Source of the DNA: Pseudomonas lalucatii
GTDB lineage: Bacteria > Pseudomonadota > Gammaproteobacteria > Pseudomonadales > Pseudomonadaceae
NCBI RefSeq assembly: GCF_018398425.1
Contig: NZ_JADPMV010000001.1
Coordinates: 2,356,001-2,420,000 of the forward strand
DNA length: 64,000 nucleotides
Reading direction: 5' to 3'
Shown here: one piece after another, positions 14,998 to 23,905 of the stretch
Position numbering within the stretch: the first letter of the stretch is position 1
Layout of the letters: the number at the start of each line of letters is the position of its first letter
The notes under the pieces: generated by a model
What the model was told of the DNA's origin: nothing
Seen by the model: the letters and a program-made list of their open reading frames with translations, nothing else
Database searches by the model: none
Position numbers and translations under genes: made by a program

Positions 14998-17827
14998 TCA
15001 GCCGGCCAGGCGCAGCCGATCAGGCTCATCCAGGCGCCGCAACAGCGGCGCCCGCGCCTTGTGCGCAGCAGTCGCATCCAGCCACTCCCGGGCCCGTCGG
15101 CCAGCAACTGGCCACAGAGTTCCACCCGTACGGCGCCGCGATGGGGGAACCACTGACCGTCGCGCAGCACCATGCGCGCGTGCGCCGAGGGCCACCGGCA
15201 GCAACGGCACGTCGGCGCGCGCGGCCAGGACGAAGGCGCCCATGCGGAACGCCTGCAGGCCCGGCTCGCGGCTCAGGGTGCCCTCGGGGAAGAACACCAG
15301 CGACTGCCCGCTCTCCAGCGCCGCGCCCAGGGCCTCGGCATCGGCGGCGCTGCGCTGCGGGTCGAAGCGCTCGACGAAGCAGGTGCCGAGCCGGCGCAGG
15401 AAGCGTCCGGCGATGAACTGCCCGGCCAGTTCGCGCTTGGCGACGAAGGCGAAACCCGGTGGCAGCACGGCACACAGCACCAGGCCGTCCAGGTAGCTGG
15501 CGTGGTTGGCGACCAGCACCCGCACCTCCGGCAGGCGCAACTGGCCCAGGCCGCTGACCTGCAGCGGCACCCCGACCAGGTGCAGGAAGAGCCGGGCCGA
15601 GCGGCGCACCAGCCGCCGACACCAGCTGCGCTTCGGCAACAGCGCCACCGCCAGCCAGGTCAGGCTGGCGAAGCCCAGCAGCAGCGCCCAGAGTAGCCGG
15701 CGTAGCACAGGACGGCAGAACGCCGCGCCAGGCGCCCGGCCTGGGCGCACGACGCCAACGGGCGCAGCAGCTGGCGCCACCGCGCGGCGCGGCACCCACC
15801 TCGCCGCGCTCGTACAGCTCGCGGCTGGCGGCGCGGCGGATCTTGCCGCTGGAGAGGTCTTCAGCACGCTGTGCGGCGGCGCCAGGACGATGTCGTCCGG
15901 CGGCACCCCGGTGAGGTCCAGGGCCACCCGGTTGATCGCCTGGCGCAGGCCGCGCCGCGCGTCGGCATCCTGCTCGCAGGTCTCGGCCAGCACCACCAGG
16001 CGCTCGCTGCCACCGGCCGCGTCGCCGCTGCCGAACACCGCCACACAGCCCTTGCGCAGGCCCTGCAGGTTGCCCACGGCGGTTTCCACGTCGTAGGGAT
16101 AGATGTTGCGCCCGCCGCGGATGATCAGGTCCTTGGCGCGGCCGCTGAGGTACAGCTCGCCGGCGGCCATGTAGCCCAGGTCGAGGGAGTCGAGCCAGGC
16201 GCCATGGCGCACCCGCCTCTCCTGCGGGTTGCCGAAGTAGCCGGCGGTGGTCGACGGCGCCAGACTGCACGCGGCCCTCGGTGCGCTCGGGCAGCTCCAC
16301 CCCCTGGGCATCGACCACCCGCAGCTGATGCGGCATGGCCGGCGCAACAGACGAAGCGCAAAGGCGTCCACCGCCCGGCGCGACCGGCTCGGCGCGGCCG
16401 CTGGCCTGGAAGGGCTCGCGCCGCACCCAGTCGACCTGCGGGCCACGGCCCAGCGGCGGGAAGGCCACGCCCAGGGTGCCCTCGGCCAGGCCGTACACCG
16501 GGGTCAGCGCCGTCGGCGCCAGGCCATAGGCGGCGAAGCGCTCGGCGAAGCGCTCCAGGGTGTCCGGGTTGACCGGCTCGGCGCCATTGAGGATCAGGCG
16601 CCAGCGGCTCAGGTCGAGCCCTTCCAGGTCCGCCGCATCGAGCTTGCTCAAGCACAGCTCGTAGGCGAAGTTCGGCGCCGCCGACAGGGTGCCGCGGTAC
16701 TGGTGGATCGCCCGCAGCCAGCGGGCCGGGCGGGCGAGGAAGGCCAGCGGCGACATCAGCACCAGCTCGAAGCCGTAGTACAGGCTGCCGAACCAGGCGC
16801 CGATCAGGCCCATGTCGTGGTACATCGGCAGCCAGCTGACGAACACGTCCTCGGCGTCCACCCGCAGCGCCGTGCCCATGGCCCGCAGGTTGGCCAGCAG
16901 GTTGGCATGGCTGACCATCACCCCCTTGGGCTGCCCGGTGCTGCCGGAGGTGCCTGCAGGAAGGCCAGGTCGCCGGCCGCAACGGCTGCAGGCCGGCGCC
17001 AGCCTGCCAGCTCGGCGACGCCGAGGATCTCCCTCAGGCTCGAGCACCTGCGGCCCGAGCAGGCGGGCGAGCAAGCAGCCTCGCTGACGGTGATCAGCAT
17101 GCTCGCCCCCGGCATTGCGCCGAGGATGGCGGCCTGGCGACGCAGGTGGTCCTCGATCTGCGACAGGCGCATGGGCGGGCCGGATCGGCACCGGCACGCC
17201 GCCGGCCAGGAGGATGCCGAAAGCCGAAGAGGAAGTCGCGGCCGGTCGGCAGCATCAGCGCCACCCGCTGCCCGGCCTCCAGGCCGCGCTGCGCTGCACC
17301 AGGCCGGCGGCGACGGCCGTGGCGCCCTGCTGCGGCGCCAGGTGGCTGATCGCCTCGACCGCATCGCCGTCGCCCAGCAGGCGCACGTGGCAGCGCTGCG
17401 GGTGCTGGCGCACGTGCCAGTCGAGCACCTCCATCAGGGTCTCTGCGCCGCTCGGGTGTGCAGGTCCTCGTCGAGGGTGACCCGCGTGGGCTCGGCGAGC
17501 CGCGTTCGGCCGCCGCCCCGTCGGCCTGGGCGCGCAGAACTCGAGCAGGTCATGGGGGGTGTCGGCGGTGGCGAACAGCGCCTCGGGCAGGCGCACGCCG
17601 AACTCGCGCTCGATGCGCGACCAGAGTTCGACGCGGGCCAGGCTGTCCAGGCCCAGGTCGCGGTCGAGGACGCTGTGCAGGCCGATGGGGGCGCCCTCTG
17701 CGGCATGCGGGCGCAGCTCCAGCACGGTTTGCCGGACGATCCCCAGGAGCTTCTCCGCAGCCCCCGGGGCGTCGGTGTCGACGGATGTTGCATGAGGCAG
17801 GCGACTCATCGGCGACCCCTCATTCAC
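14998..17827 (-). pseudogene. ACP / AMP-dependent acyl ligase / PlsC acyltransferase fusion, many frameshifts
   Basis: Reading minus-strand frames in turn gives one long protein of about 940 residues. First comes an acyl carrier domain with the phosphopantetheine site DLGLDSLARVEL (about 17630). Then an AMP-binding ligase: TSGSTGQPKGVMVSHANLL (about 16930), YHDMGLIGAWF, PVYGLAEGTLGVAFPPLG and LYLSGRAKDLIIRGGRNIYP. After a hydrophobic segment (LLWALLLGFASLTWLAVALL) comes a lysophospholipid acyltransferase domain with NHASYLD (about 15510) and FFPEGTLSREPG (about 15290). The stop is TGA at 14998-15000. At least seven frame changes of both signs are needed. The enzyme would activate a fatty acid, load it on its own ACP and pass it to a lipid acceptor; this is inferred from domains. 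The MFS gene upstream is divergent. Confidence 0.7.
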
Positions 17828-17828
17828 T

Positions 17829-17852
17829 GGGCCGTCGTTGGCGACGGCCCAC
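17829..17852. other. Perfect hairpin in the leader of the acyl-ligase gene
   Basis: TGGGCCGTCG pairs with CGACGGCCCA around TTGG. It lies directly upstream of the minus-strand gene start, so it would form near the ribosome binding region of that transcript. Confidence 0.6.
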
Positions 17853-18013
17853 GCCTAAGCACCATAACCCTTTGCCGGCGGCGGCGATAATAACCCTCCC
17901 CCATAACAGGCCCGCGGTTATAGCCGGGGGTGCTCTCGCCGAGCCCGCCAGCCGGGACTAGGCTTGCCGGAACGACCGCTGCCCGTGCCAGCGCCACCCA
18001 TGGAGAACCTGCC

Positions 18014-19299
18014 ATGCCTGCCAGCCTCGCCCGCGGCGTGACCCGCCGCGAAGCCTGGGCCTGGGCGATGTACGACTTCGCCAACTCCGGCTACACCACG
18101 GTGGTGATCACCGCGGTGTTCAGCGCCTACTTCGTCGCCGAAGTGGCCGGCGGGGCCGCCTGGGCCACCCTGGCCTGGACCAGCGCCCTGTCGCTGTCCT
18201 ACCTCCTGGTGATAGTCGCCGCCCCGCTGCTGGGGGCCTATGCCGACGCCTTCGCCTGCAAGAAACGCCTGCTGCTGCTGAGCACCCTGGGCTGCGTCGC
18301 CGCCACCGCCGGCCTGGCCCTGGCCGGCCCGGGCGCCCTGGCCCTGGCCGTGCTGTTCATCGTGCTGTCGAACTTCTGCTTCGGCTGCGGCGAGAACCTG
18401 ATCGCCGCCTTCCTCCCGGAGATCGCCCGCGAGGACGCCATCGGCCGGGTCTCCGGCTGGGGCTGGGGGCTGGGCTATCTCGGCGGCCTGGTCAGTCTCG
18501 GCGCCAGTCTCGGCTATGTCGCCTGGGCCCAGGCCCAGGGCCAGGTGGCGGCGCAGTTCGTGCCGCTGTGCATGCTGATCACCGCGGCGCTGTTCGCCCT
18601 GGCCAGCCTGCCGACCTTCCTGTTCCTGGGCGAGCGCGCCCGGCCGCAGTTGCCCAGCCCGGCGCCCGACACAACGCGGCGGTGGCCTGGCGGCGCCTCG
18701 CCCGCACCCTGGGCGAGGCCGGGCGCTACCGCGACCTGCTGCGCTTTCTCGCCTGCACCCTGAGCTACCAGGCCGGCATCGCCGCGGTGATCACCCTGGC
18801 GGCGATCTATGCCGACCAGGCGATGGGCTTCTCCACCCAGGACACCCTGCTGCTGATCCTGCTGGTCAACATCACCGCCTCCCTCGGCGCCGTGCTGTTC
18901 GGCTACCTGCAGGACCGCCTCGGCCACCGCGCCACCCTCGGCCTGACCCTGCTCGGCTGGCTGCTGATGGTCGGCCTGGCCTGGGCCGCCGAGGGCCCGC
19001 CGCTGTTCTGGCTGGCGGCCAATATCGCCGGCCTGTGCATGGGCGCCAGCCAGTCGGCCGGACGCGCCATCGTCGGCCTGCTGGCGCCGCCGACGCGCCT
19101 GGCGGAGTTCTTCGGCCTGTGGGGCCAGGCGGTGAAGCTGTCGTCGATCCTCGGCCCCATGACCTACGGCCTGACCAACTGGCTGTCCGGCGGCGACCAC
19201 CGCCTGGCGATCCTGATCACCGGCGGCTACTTCGTCATCGGCCTGCTGATCCTCGCCAGCGTCGACCTCAAGCGCGGCCGCCGCGCCGCCCTGGCCTAG
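18014..19299 (+). pseudogene. MFS transporter of the UMF1/Atg22-like type, one frameshift
   Basis: The ATG gives MPASLARGVTRREAWAWAMY followed by DFANSGYTTVVITAVFSAYF, the typical start of UMF1-type permeases. Transmembrane helices continue to about 18650 in one frame and from about 18690 to the stop at 19297-19299 in another; the second part starts in WRRLARTLGEAGRYRDLLRF and includes MGASQSAGRAIVGLLAPPTR and FFGLWGQAVKLSSILGPMTY. The frame change near 18655-18690 equals loss of one base. Joined, the protein has about 428 residues and 12 predicted helices, the normal size. The substrate is unknown. The AMP-ligase gene is divergent from it. Confidence 0.75.
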
Positions 19300-19355
19300 C
19301 TGCCGACCGGCAACTGAGCGGCGCCGGGTACGCCGGGACGGGATACCGGACGGGC

Positions 19356-19730
19356 TCACGACCAGGACGCGGAGTCCTTGCAGACCAGGTGGATGATGGC
19401 TGCCGGGCTCGATATCCAGAAGGCCTGCATGCCCTGGGGCAGCGGCTCGATCTCATCGCAGCGTACTACGCCCGCGGCTTCGAGATGCGCCGAAGCCGCT
19501 TCGATGTCATCCGTGATCACCTCGAGCCAGGTCTCGGCCTGGCTCAGCCCAGCAACGCGATCGAGCCAGAGATTGTTGGCGCCGAAGTGAAAACCTACGG
19601 CGGGTGCGTGCTCCGAAATCTCCCTGAGCCCGAGGACCTCGCGATAGAACTGCACCGTCGCGTCGTACTGGTGCGGCGGGATCTTCATCGCGATATTGCG
19701 GCCAGCCGTGAACTTCACCTTCTTGTCCAT
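19356..19730 (-). CDS. VOC (glyoxalase/bleomycin-resistance) family protein in an integron-type cassette
   Basis: 124 residues with one VOC module: NIAMKIPPHQYDATVQFYRE at the start, VGFHFGANNLWLDRV in the middle and AIIHLVCKDS at the end, supplying the usual metal or substrate face. Such proteins bind small molecules or carry out glyoxalase-like chemistry as dimers. The gene begins just after the minus-strand sequence GTTAGACATAAGGAG, an attC core site directly followed by a ribosome binding site, which is classic for gene cassettes. No attC was found after its stop; that side may be deleted. Confidence 0.85.
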   Translation of the reverse strand: MDKKVKFTAGRNIAMKIPPHQYDATVQFYREVLGLREISEHAPAVGFHFGANNLWLDRVAGLSQAETWLEVITDDIEAASAHLEAAGVVRCDEIEPLPQGMQAFWISSPAAIIHLVCKDSASWS

Positions 19731-19746
19731 GTGAATTGCTCCTTAT

Positions 19747-19753
19747 GTCTAAC
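19747..19753 (-). repeat. attC-type core site GTTAGAC ahead of the VOC cassette
   Basis: The plus strand reads GTCTAAC, so the minus strand reads GTTAGAC, matching GTTRRRY. The cassette would start at the base after G. The matching far end of this attC was not recognisable. Confidence 0.6.
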
Positions 19754-19951
19754 GATTTAGCCGGTTCAGGCAGCGAGGCCCCTTGGCAAATGTCAGCTTG
19801 ACCCTCGACTTGCAGGCTGAGCCCGTGCAGATGATCCCGGCGAGGGCCCAAACGCCCCCCAGACGGGTTGCCGGGCGTGGACCCTTTACACACCCAGTGA
19901 GAGGGCGGCTTGACCGGCCCGACGATCAGTACCTCGTCACGAGCCCCTCGA

Positions 19952-20572
19952 TCATGTGCACTTCCTGGCAACGATAAAAACCGACCCCTTACCAGGCAGC
20001 CATTCGTACTCAATGCTAAAACCGGCAGCGACCAGCTTAGACACAAGCGCCTGCTTGCCAAGACGATTGACGTAAGGCGCGAACCCGACGAGCTGCATGG
20101 TGGAAATCAACAGGCGCCAGAAGACATTGATCTCACCCACCAACGCAGTGCTGGACACGAAGAGGCCCCCAGGCTTCAACAAGCCATGCACTCTTGAGAG
20201 TGCCGCATCGACATCATCAAGAAGGTGCAACACATTGAGCCCCAGAACGGCATCGAAGCTTTGCGCTGCAAGTTCGAGGCTGTCCAGGGTACCCTGCTGG
20301 AAGCTGACATTCTCAACACCTGCAGCCATTGCCTTTCGTGCCGCGATATCCAGCATCTTGCTGGATATATCGGTAGCGACAATACGCTCGACGTAGGGCG
20401 CATGGACAATTGCCGTACTGCCAGTACCGCAACCGAACTCCAACACGGACCAGTCCGGCCGGAAATAGCCCTGCGTAATCGCCAGCTTCTTTTGGTAGTT
20501 CGCCTCGTCTCTAACCGGACTCCTGGCATAACGAGGCGCACGCTTATCCCAAAACTCTTTCGCCCCCTTCAA
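19952..20572 (-). CDS. SAM-dependent class I methyltransferase
   Basis: 206 residues. Motif I is VLEFGCGTGSTAI (about 41-53), followed by VATDISSKMLDIA (motif II), FDAVLGLNVLHLLDD (motif IV) and LLKPGGLFVSSTAL. The N-terminal GAKEFWDKRAPRYARSP segment is typical of small-molecule methyltransferases related to UbiE/arsenite methyltransferases. The C-terminal half has a FWRLLISTMQLVGFAPYVNR helix also found in this group. Substrate unknown. The gene is AT-richer than the chromosome and lies inside the cassette-like stretch. Confidence 0.85.
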   Translation of the reverse strand: MKGAKEFWDKRAPRYARSPVRDEANYQKKLAITQGYFRPDWSVLEFGCGTGSTAIVHAPYVERIVATDISSKMLDIAARKAMAAGVENVSFQQGTLDSLELAAQSFDAVLGLNVLHLLDDVDAALSRVHGLLKPGGLFVSSTALVGEINVFWRLLISTMQLVGFAPYVNRLGKQALVSKLVAAGFSIEYEWLPGKGSVFIVARKCT

Positions 20573-20824
20573 TTAGCAACCTCCATATTACTATCACCTA
20601 TTCCCTGACTGCCGCCCTCGATCAACGCAAGGCATCGCCATTGTAGTGATCTACTGATCCCGGTGATCCCGGTGATCCTTTGAACGCTTGCCCCCCGCTA
20701 CGCGAACTACAGAGTGGCCAGGGCCTACTGCCCACAACGGGCCGGATATACGAATGCAACCACACTGACGACAGGCTTGAAAAGCGATTCCTCACTGCTT
20801 GTGGGGAGCGTCCATATACCACTT

Positions 20825-20831
20825 GTTAGGT
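20825..20831 (-). repeat. Inverse core site after the DinB-like gene
   Basis: The plus strand reads GTTAGGT; the minus strand reads ACCTAAC, matching RYYYAAC. It is the complement of the core GTTAGGT that starts the same cassette at 21386-21392, as expected for the two ends of one cassette. The remaining 20573-20824 holds no recognisable gene or closing core site. Confidence 0.65.
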
Positions 20832-20837
20832 GCTGGC

Positions 20838-21352
20838 TCACCGAGCCTCCTCTCTTCTAAAAGGCTCTATCTCATGCAGATATCGAGTGAATGTGTCTTT
20901 TGGACGCTCAAGGCCATTTGATGCCAATGTACGCGAAGCCATACCTCTGTGATTACTGCCGTGAGTTAATAGGTGAATCATTGCCTCCTCTACTGATAGT
21001 TTTCCATAGTCGCCGTCAGTAAATTTGAAAGAGATGATTTTGGTCAATATTTCAGGGGCGGCTGTGGCGGAGAAATGAACAAGCCACGAATCATTTTTTC
21101 AATTCTTTCTTTTAATTCTGAGTACGTTGGTGTTTCTAGAGTGTTGTCAGCAGAGTAAATCTCAGGAGTCCCTGACATTCGGCTGATAAATAAACTGTCA
21201 ACCACTGTGGTGTGGTTGAGGACTCTAATAAAGAAGACAGCATCGCTCTCCGGGAGCAAGTGTAGCTGGCGTTCTCCGAGATCCAGCAGTTCAGAGTTTG
21301 CCCATTTTTTATACTGAAATGCCTTTGCAAACTGCAATTTAGAAATCTCCAT
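20838..21352 (-). pseudogene. DinB-family protein in an integron-type cassette, frameshifted
   Basis: The first 98 or so codons (MEISKLQFAKAFQYKKWANS, VLNHTTVVDSLFISRMSG) run in one frame and the last 70 (IISFKFTDGDYGKLSVEEAM, HLLTHGSNHRGMASRTLASN) in another. The join near 21055 equals loss of one base beside a GGGG run. Together they give a DinB four-helix protein with three metal-ligand histidines (LNHTT and THGSNHR). DinB relatives are metal-dependent hydrolases or thiol transferases. As read, the protein would stop after PPQPPLKY. Confidence 0.7.
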
Positions 21353-21385
21353 TTTCTGTTGAAGGCAGTGCTTTCTCGCTCCAGC

Positions 21386-21461
21386 ACCTAACGTTTGGTT
21401 AAGGGGCGGGCTTTAGCCCGTCCCAGCGAGCGAAACGAGTGATTTGAACCAGTTGTTAGAG
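21386..21461 (-). repeat. Complete integron attC site (76 bases)
   Basis: On the minus strand it opens with inverse core CTCTAAC, then AACTGGTTCAA; it closes with TTAACCAAAC and core GTTAGGT. The middle holds GGGCTAAAGCCC and CGTTTCGCTCGCTGG, the same kind of arms seen in the attC sites of pseudomonad chromosomal integrons. It follows the stop of the membrane-protein gene and precedes the DinB-like gene. Confidence 0.8.
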
Positions 21462-21513
21462 CGGTTGACAGGCATAATTATTGTTTGAGTTTTGTTGGGT
21501 TGAAGTTTTGAAG

Positions 21514-22095
21514 CTATTGTTCTATTTCTTTTCGTGCCTCAGGGTTTAAGGACAGCTTGACAAGCTCTAGGCTGCTAAGCCCTGAGTTGCTGAGACCAAT
21601 GTCTTCTCGTATAGCTGAGTACAGGGAGTTAACTGCGCGAAATAATTTCTTTGTGTCGCCACTACCGGAAACACTTTCAAAATATATTTGTGCTTTTATG
21701 ACCTTTGGTGAACCCCAAAGCAAGAGGTCTGATTTGAATTTGAATGCAAAATGTACCAATTCTTGCGGATCAACCTCTTTTAGTGAGAGGTTTTTATTCG
21801 ATGCCCCCATCATTCGGCTGATGATATCGATGAATCCTTGATATATTTCGATTTTTCTAAGCCTATGAGCTTCATCGGCAGAGCGCTTGCGCTCATGAGA
21901 TTGGCTTATTAAAACGGCTGATATACCGACCAGTATTGTGGCCATGGCACCAATGATGGCAGCTGTTATCTCTGGACTGGCGGCTGTAAGTGCGCTTAAA
22001 AATTCTTTAATAAGAACCCATGAGCCATATCCAATTGCACCAATTACAGTAATCCCTATAAGTAATTGTAATAATTTCAGTATTTTTGATTTCAT
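21514..22095 (-). CDS. Membrane protein of unknown function in an integron-type cassette
   Basis: 193 residues with two N-terminal membrane helices (about 8-30, LLQLLIGITVIGAIGYGSWV; and 42-63, ITAAIIGAMATILVGISAVL), then a charged SQSHERKRSADEAHRLRK linker and a helical cytoplasmic domain. I do not recognise a family. The two-helix plus soluble domain layout is common among cassette-borne proteins of unknown role. The cassette start (minus strand TTAGAGC) lies 15 bases before the ATG and pairs with the CTCTAAC inverse core after the stop, so this cassette is complete. Confidence 0.75.
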   Translation of the reverse strand: MKSKILKLLQLLIGITVIGAIGYGSWVLIKEFLSALTAASPEITAAIIGAMATILVGISAVLISQSHERKRSADEAHRLRKIEIYQGFIDIISRMMGASNKNLSLKEVDPQELVHFAFKFKSDLLLWGSPKVIKAQIYFESVSGSGDTKKLFRAVNSLYSAIREDIGLSNSGLSSLELVKLSLNPEARKEIEQ

Positions 22096-22104
22096 GGGCT
22101 CTAG

Positions 22105-22111
22105 CTCTAAC
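22105..22111 (-). repeat. attC/attI-type core site GTTAGAG ahead of the membrane-protein cassette
   Basis: The plus strand reads CTCTAAC. The minus strand GTTAGAG matches GTTRRRY except for its last base, and it is the exact partner of the inverse core in the attC at 21455-21461. Confidence 0.65.
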
Positions 22112-22121
22112 TAAAATTAGA

Positions 22122-22155
22122 CACCAAATGGTGCGTTTAAACGCACCATTTGGTG
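22122..22155. repeat. Perfect 34-base palindrome
   Basis: CACCAAATGGTGCGTTT is followed at once by its exact complement, centred on GTTTAAAC. It lies 10 bases from the cassette core site. It may be the arm of a very compact attC, a protein site or a terminator without T-run. Confidence 0.85.
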
Positions 22156-22590
22156 GATAACATTCCCCGCCGTCGCCAGAACAACCTCTCTATCTTGAGG
22201 CTTTCGGCTTGTGGCAGGGGCCGATGGGGGGTTATGCCCCAAGGGGGCGCATCGGTAACCCTGGGCAAGCGTTGGCATGCCATTTTTGCATCGGCGGATG
22301 GCTCCGTTGAAAACGGTCTATGCAAACAGGGGAAAGATAACCGGCGTCCTGCCCGCGGGGTGCGTCATTGCGTGGGTTGAAGCTACCCGAATAGGGAAAG
22401 TCGCCACAAGTTGTTGTGGAGAAACTCTCTCCTTGCTTCGGGCTTGCCCTGCCCATGGCGCCGGGCTAGAGTGCGCCGGTCACGGTCAACCCCGTGGCCG
22501 GGTGTGGTAACCCGTATATGTCTGAGGCGCGACAGCGCCATAGCCGAGAGCAGGCGCTTTTTTGTGCCTGCTGTTTTCTCGCGTAGTTAT
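22156..22590. other. Non-coding stretch upstream of the C4-like RNA
   Basis: No convincing gene. Several GC-rich inverted repeats occur, including AGCAGGC/GCCTGCT with a T-rich loop (22549-22572). The decamer GTGTGGTAAC at 22502-22511 recurs at 22673-22682, just after the RNA. The region probably is the leader of the C4/small-gene transcript. Confidence 0.5.
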
Positions 22591-22665
22591 GGCGGGCCGT
22601 GCAAGGCAGGCTTCGGCCTGGCCGGTTCCCTCGGACGCCGGTTTACCACCCTTGTACGGTCCGCC
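22591..22665 (+). ncRNA. Probable C4-type antisense RNA
   Basis: The outer stem pairs GGCGGGCCGTGCAAGG (22591-22606) with CCTTGTACGGTCCGCC (22650-22665), with two G-U pairs. Inside are CAGGCttcgGCCTG and a CCGG/CCGG hairpin with a TTCCCTCGGACG loop, then GGTTTACCACCC. This cloverleaf order matches C4 antisense RNA as I remember it from phage P1/P7 and many prophages, where the RNA is cut from its own transcript and represses the genes just downstream. The call is by eye; a covariance search would decide it. Confidence 0.7.
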
Positions 22666-22802
22666 TCCATTCGTGTGGTAACGGATGGTTGCGGCTCCTT
22701 AATCAGTTCGAGGAGCATAAGGAATGCGCTATCCACCTTTTACCCAAGGGCTCCACCTTGGGCTGTTCGTCTTGTCGTTCGCCTCCGGCCTGGAGGTGCG
22801 TC

Positions 22803-23078
22803 ATGGCTAGATTCAACGCCGTTGTCGTTCCCTTCCCCAAACGCTGCGCACCACTCGATCACTTCGATGGCCAGGGCTGCCACTTCCAGGCGGCGGCCGA
22901 GTTGCGGGTGGCGATGCTGCATAGGCTGTTCGCCATCCTGGCGCGCATGGAGGCGCCCAGCCCCGGCGCGAGGCCGCTGCATGAGGCCTGCGGCAGCGCC
23001 CGCGCGCTGCTGAACGAGGTGCGGGTGCTGTACCGCCGTGCGTTGGCCCAGGCCCACGGGAGGGCTGGCGATGAATAG
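22803..23078 (+). CDS. Small protein of unknown function downstream of the C4-like RNA
   Basis: 91 residues; ATG follows GGAGG by six bases. It begins MARFNAVVVPFPKRC and continues as a helical protein (AAAELRVAMLHRLFAILARM, ARALLNEVRVLYRRALAQAH). No membrane segment or signal. I do not recognise a family. It lies about 140 bases after the C4-like RNA, where phage systems carry the antirepressor or its leader, so control by that RNA is likely. It overlaps the next gene by eight bases. Confidence 0.7.
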   Translation: MARFNAVVVPFPKRCAPLDHFDGQGCHFQAAAELRVAMLHRLFAILARMEAPSPGARPLHEACGSARALLNEVRVLYRRALAQAHGRAGDE

Positions 23079-23367
23079 ACCCTGCACCAGCCACCTGCCG
23101 ACCCACGACGGCCATCGCGGCGCGATCATCAAGTGGCCGGTGAACTGCCACGCGGCCTTCGAGCGGGGCGTGGCCAGCGCCCAGGCCTGGTTGAGCAACG
23201 ACGACAGCGGCTGGCTGTGGGCCAACCTGATCATCGAGCGCGACGCGCTGCCCCCTGGGGCGCAGCGCCGGGCGTTCGAGATCGGCTTCCTCAGCCGGGT
23301 GCACCAGCGCCTGTGTTCGCCGTTCGGCGGCAATCACCAGGCGAGGAAGACCTGCCTGCAGCTGTAG
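23071..23367 (+). CDS. Small protein of unknown function, paired with the preceding gene
   Basis: 98 residues starting MNRPCTSHLPTHDGHRG behind a GGGAGG site inside the end of the previous gene. It contains NCHAAFERGVASAQAWLSND, ALPPGAQRRAFEIGFLSRVH and a C-terminal CSPFGGNHQARKTC, so it is soluble and mostly helical. I cannot assign a family. The overlap implies translational coupling with the 91-residue partner; together they look like a two-protein unit under the C4-like RNA. Confidence 0.65.
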   Translation: MNRPCTSHLPTHDGHRGAIIKWPVNCHAAFERGVASAQAWLSNDDSGWLWANLIIERDALPPGAQRRAFEIGFLSRVHQRLCSPFGGNHQARKTCLQL

Positions 23368-23432
23368 GCCGGCAGTCGACCTCGCCACAGGCAGCCATCT
23401 GCACGGCCCATGGCTCGCTGAGGCTTCGCCAC

Positions 23433-23466
23433 TAAAAAGGGGCACCCACGCCTGCGTGGGTGCCCC
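23433..23466 (-). terminator. Terminator between the small genes and hpf
   Basis: GGGGCACCCACG pairs with CGTGGGTGCCCC around CCTG. The adjacent AAAAA on the plus strand gives a T-run for minus-strand transcripts, so it mainly serves hpf. Confidence 0.85.
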
Positions 23467-23494
23467 TCGGGTCAGTCGGTTGGGTGGTACGGCC

Positions 23495-23905
23495 TTATGC
23501 CCGTTCCAGTTCTTCCTGCTTGGCCAGGAATTCTTCCTCCAGCAGCGCGTCGCTGGGCGCTTCGCGGGGGCTTTCCAGGCGTCCGTTGGCCGTGGCCTTG
23601 GCTTCGAGCTTGCCCATCAGGTGCTCGAGGGCGTGGCGCATTTTTTCCGTGGCGCCGTCCACCGCCTGTTCCAGGTCCTGGGCCTTGTGGCTCACGGAGA
23701 TGGCCTGCAGCCCCTTGGGCCGGGCCTCGATCTGGCAGCGCTTGTCGTCGGGGCCGGATTTGTGGGCGTTCTCGTCGCTGACATGCACTTCTATGCGGGT
23801 GAGCAGATCGGCGTAGCGCTGCAGCCTTTCGGTCAGGGTCGCACTGACCCAGTTCTGCAGCCGGGCGTTGCCGTCGATCTGATGGATGTTCACTTGTATG
23901 TGCAT
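23495..23905 (-). CDS. hpf: Ribosome hibernation promoting factor family protein
   Basis: 136 residues. The first 105 form the HPF/RaiA fold: MHIQVNIHQIDGNARLQNWV, a YADLLTRIEVHVSDEN strand, RCQIEARPKGLQAISVSHKA, then DLEQAVDGATEKMRHALEHL. The C-terminal 30 residues are an acidic tail (LLEEEFLAKQEELERA) rather than the long-form dimer domain. Such proteins bind the 30S subunit in stationary phase or stress and block the decoding site. Single gene with its own terminator. Confidence 0.85.
   Translation of the reverse strand: MHIQVNIHQIDGNARLQNWVSATLTERLQRYADLLTRIEVHVSDENAHKSGPDDKRCQIEARPKGLQAISVSHKAQDLEQAVDGATEKMRHALEHLMGKLEAKATANGRLESPREAPSDALLEEEFLAKQEELERA

Noticed and set aside
22156..22590. 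Integron integrase or attI expected beside the first cassette
   Set aside because: No integrase frame exists on either strand; only hairpins and the C4 leader are present.
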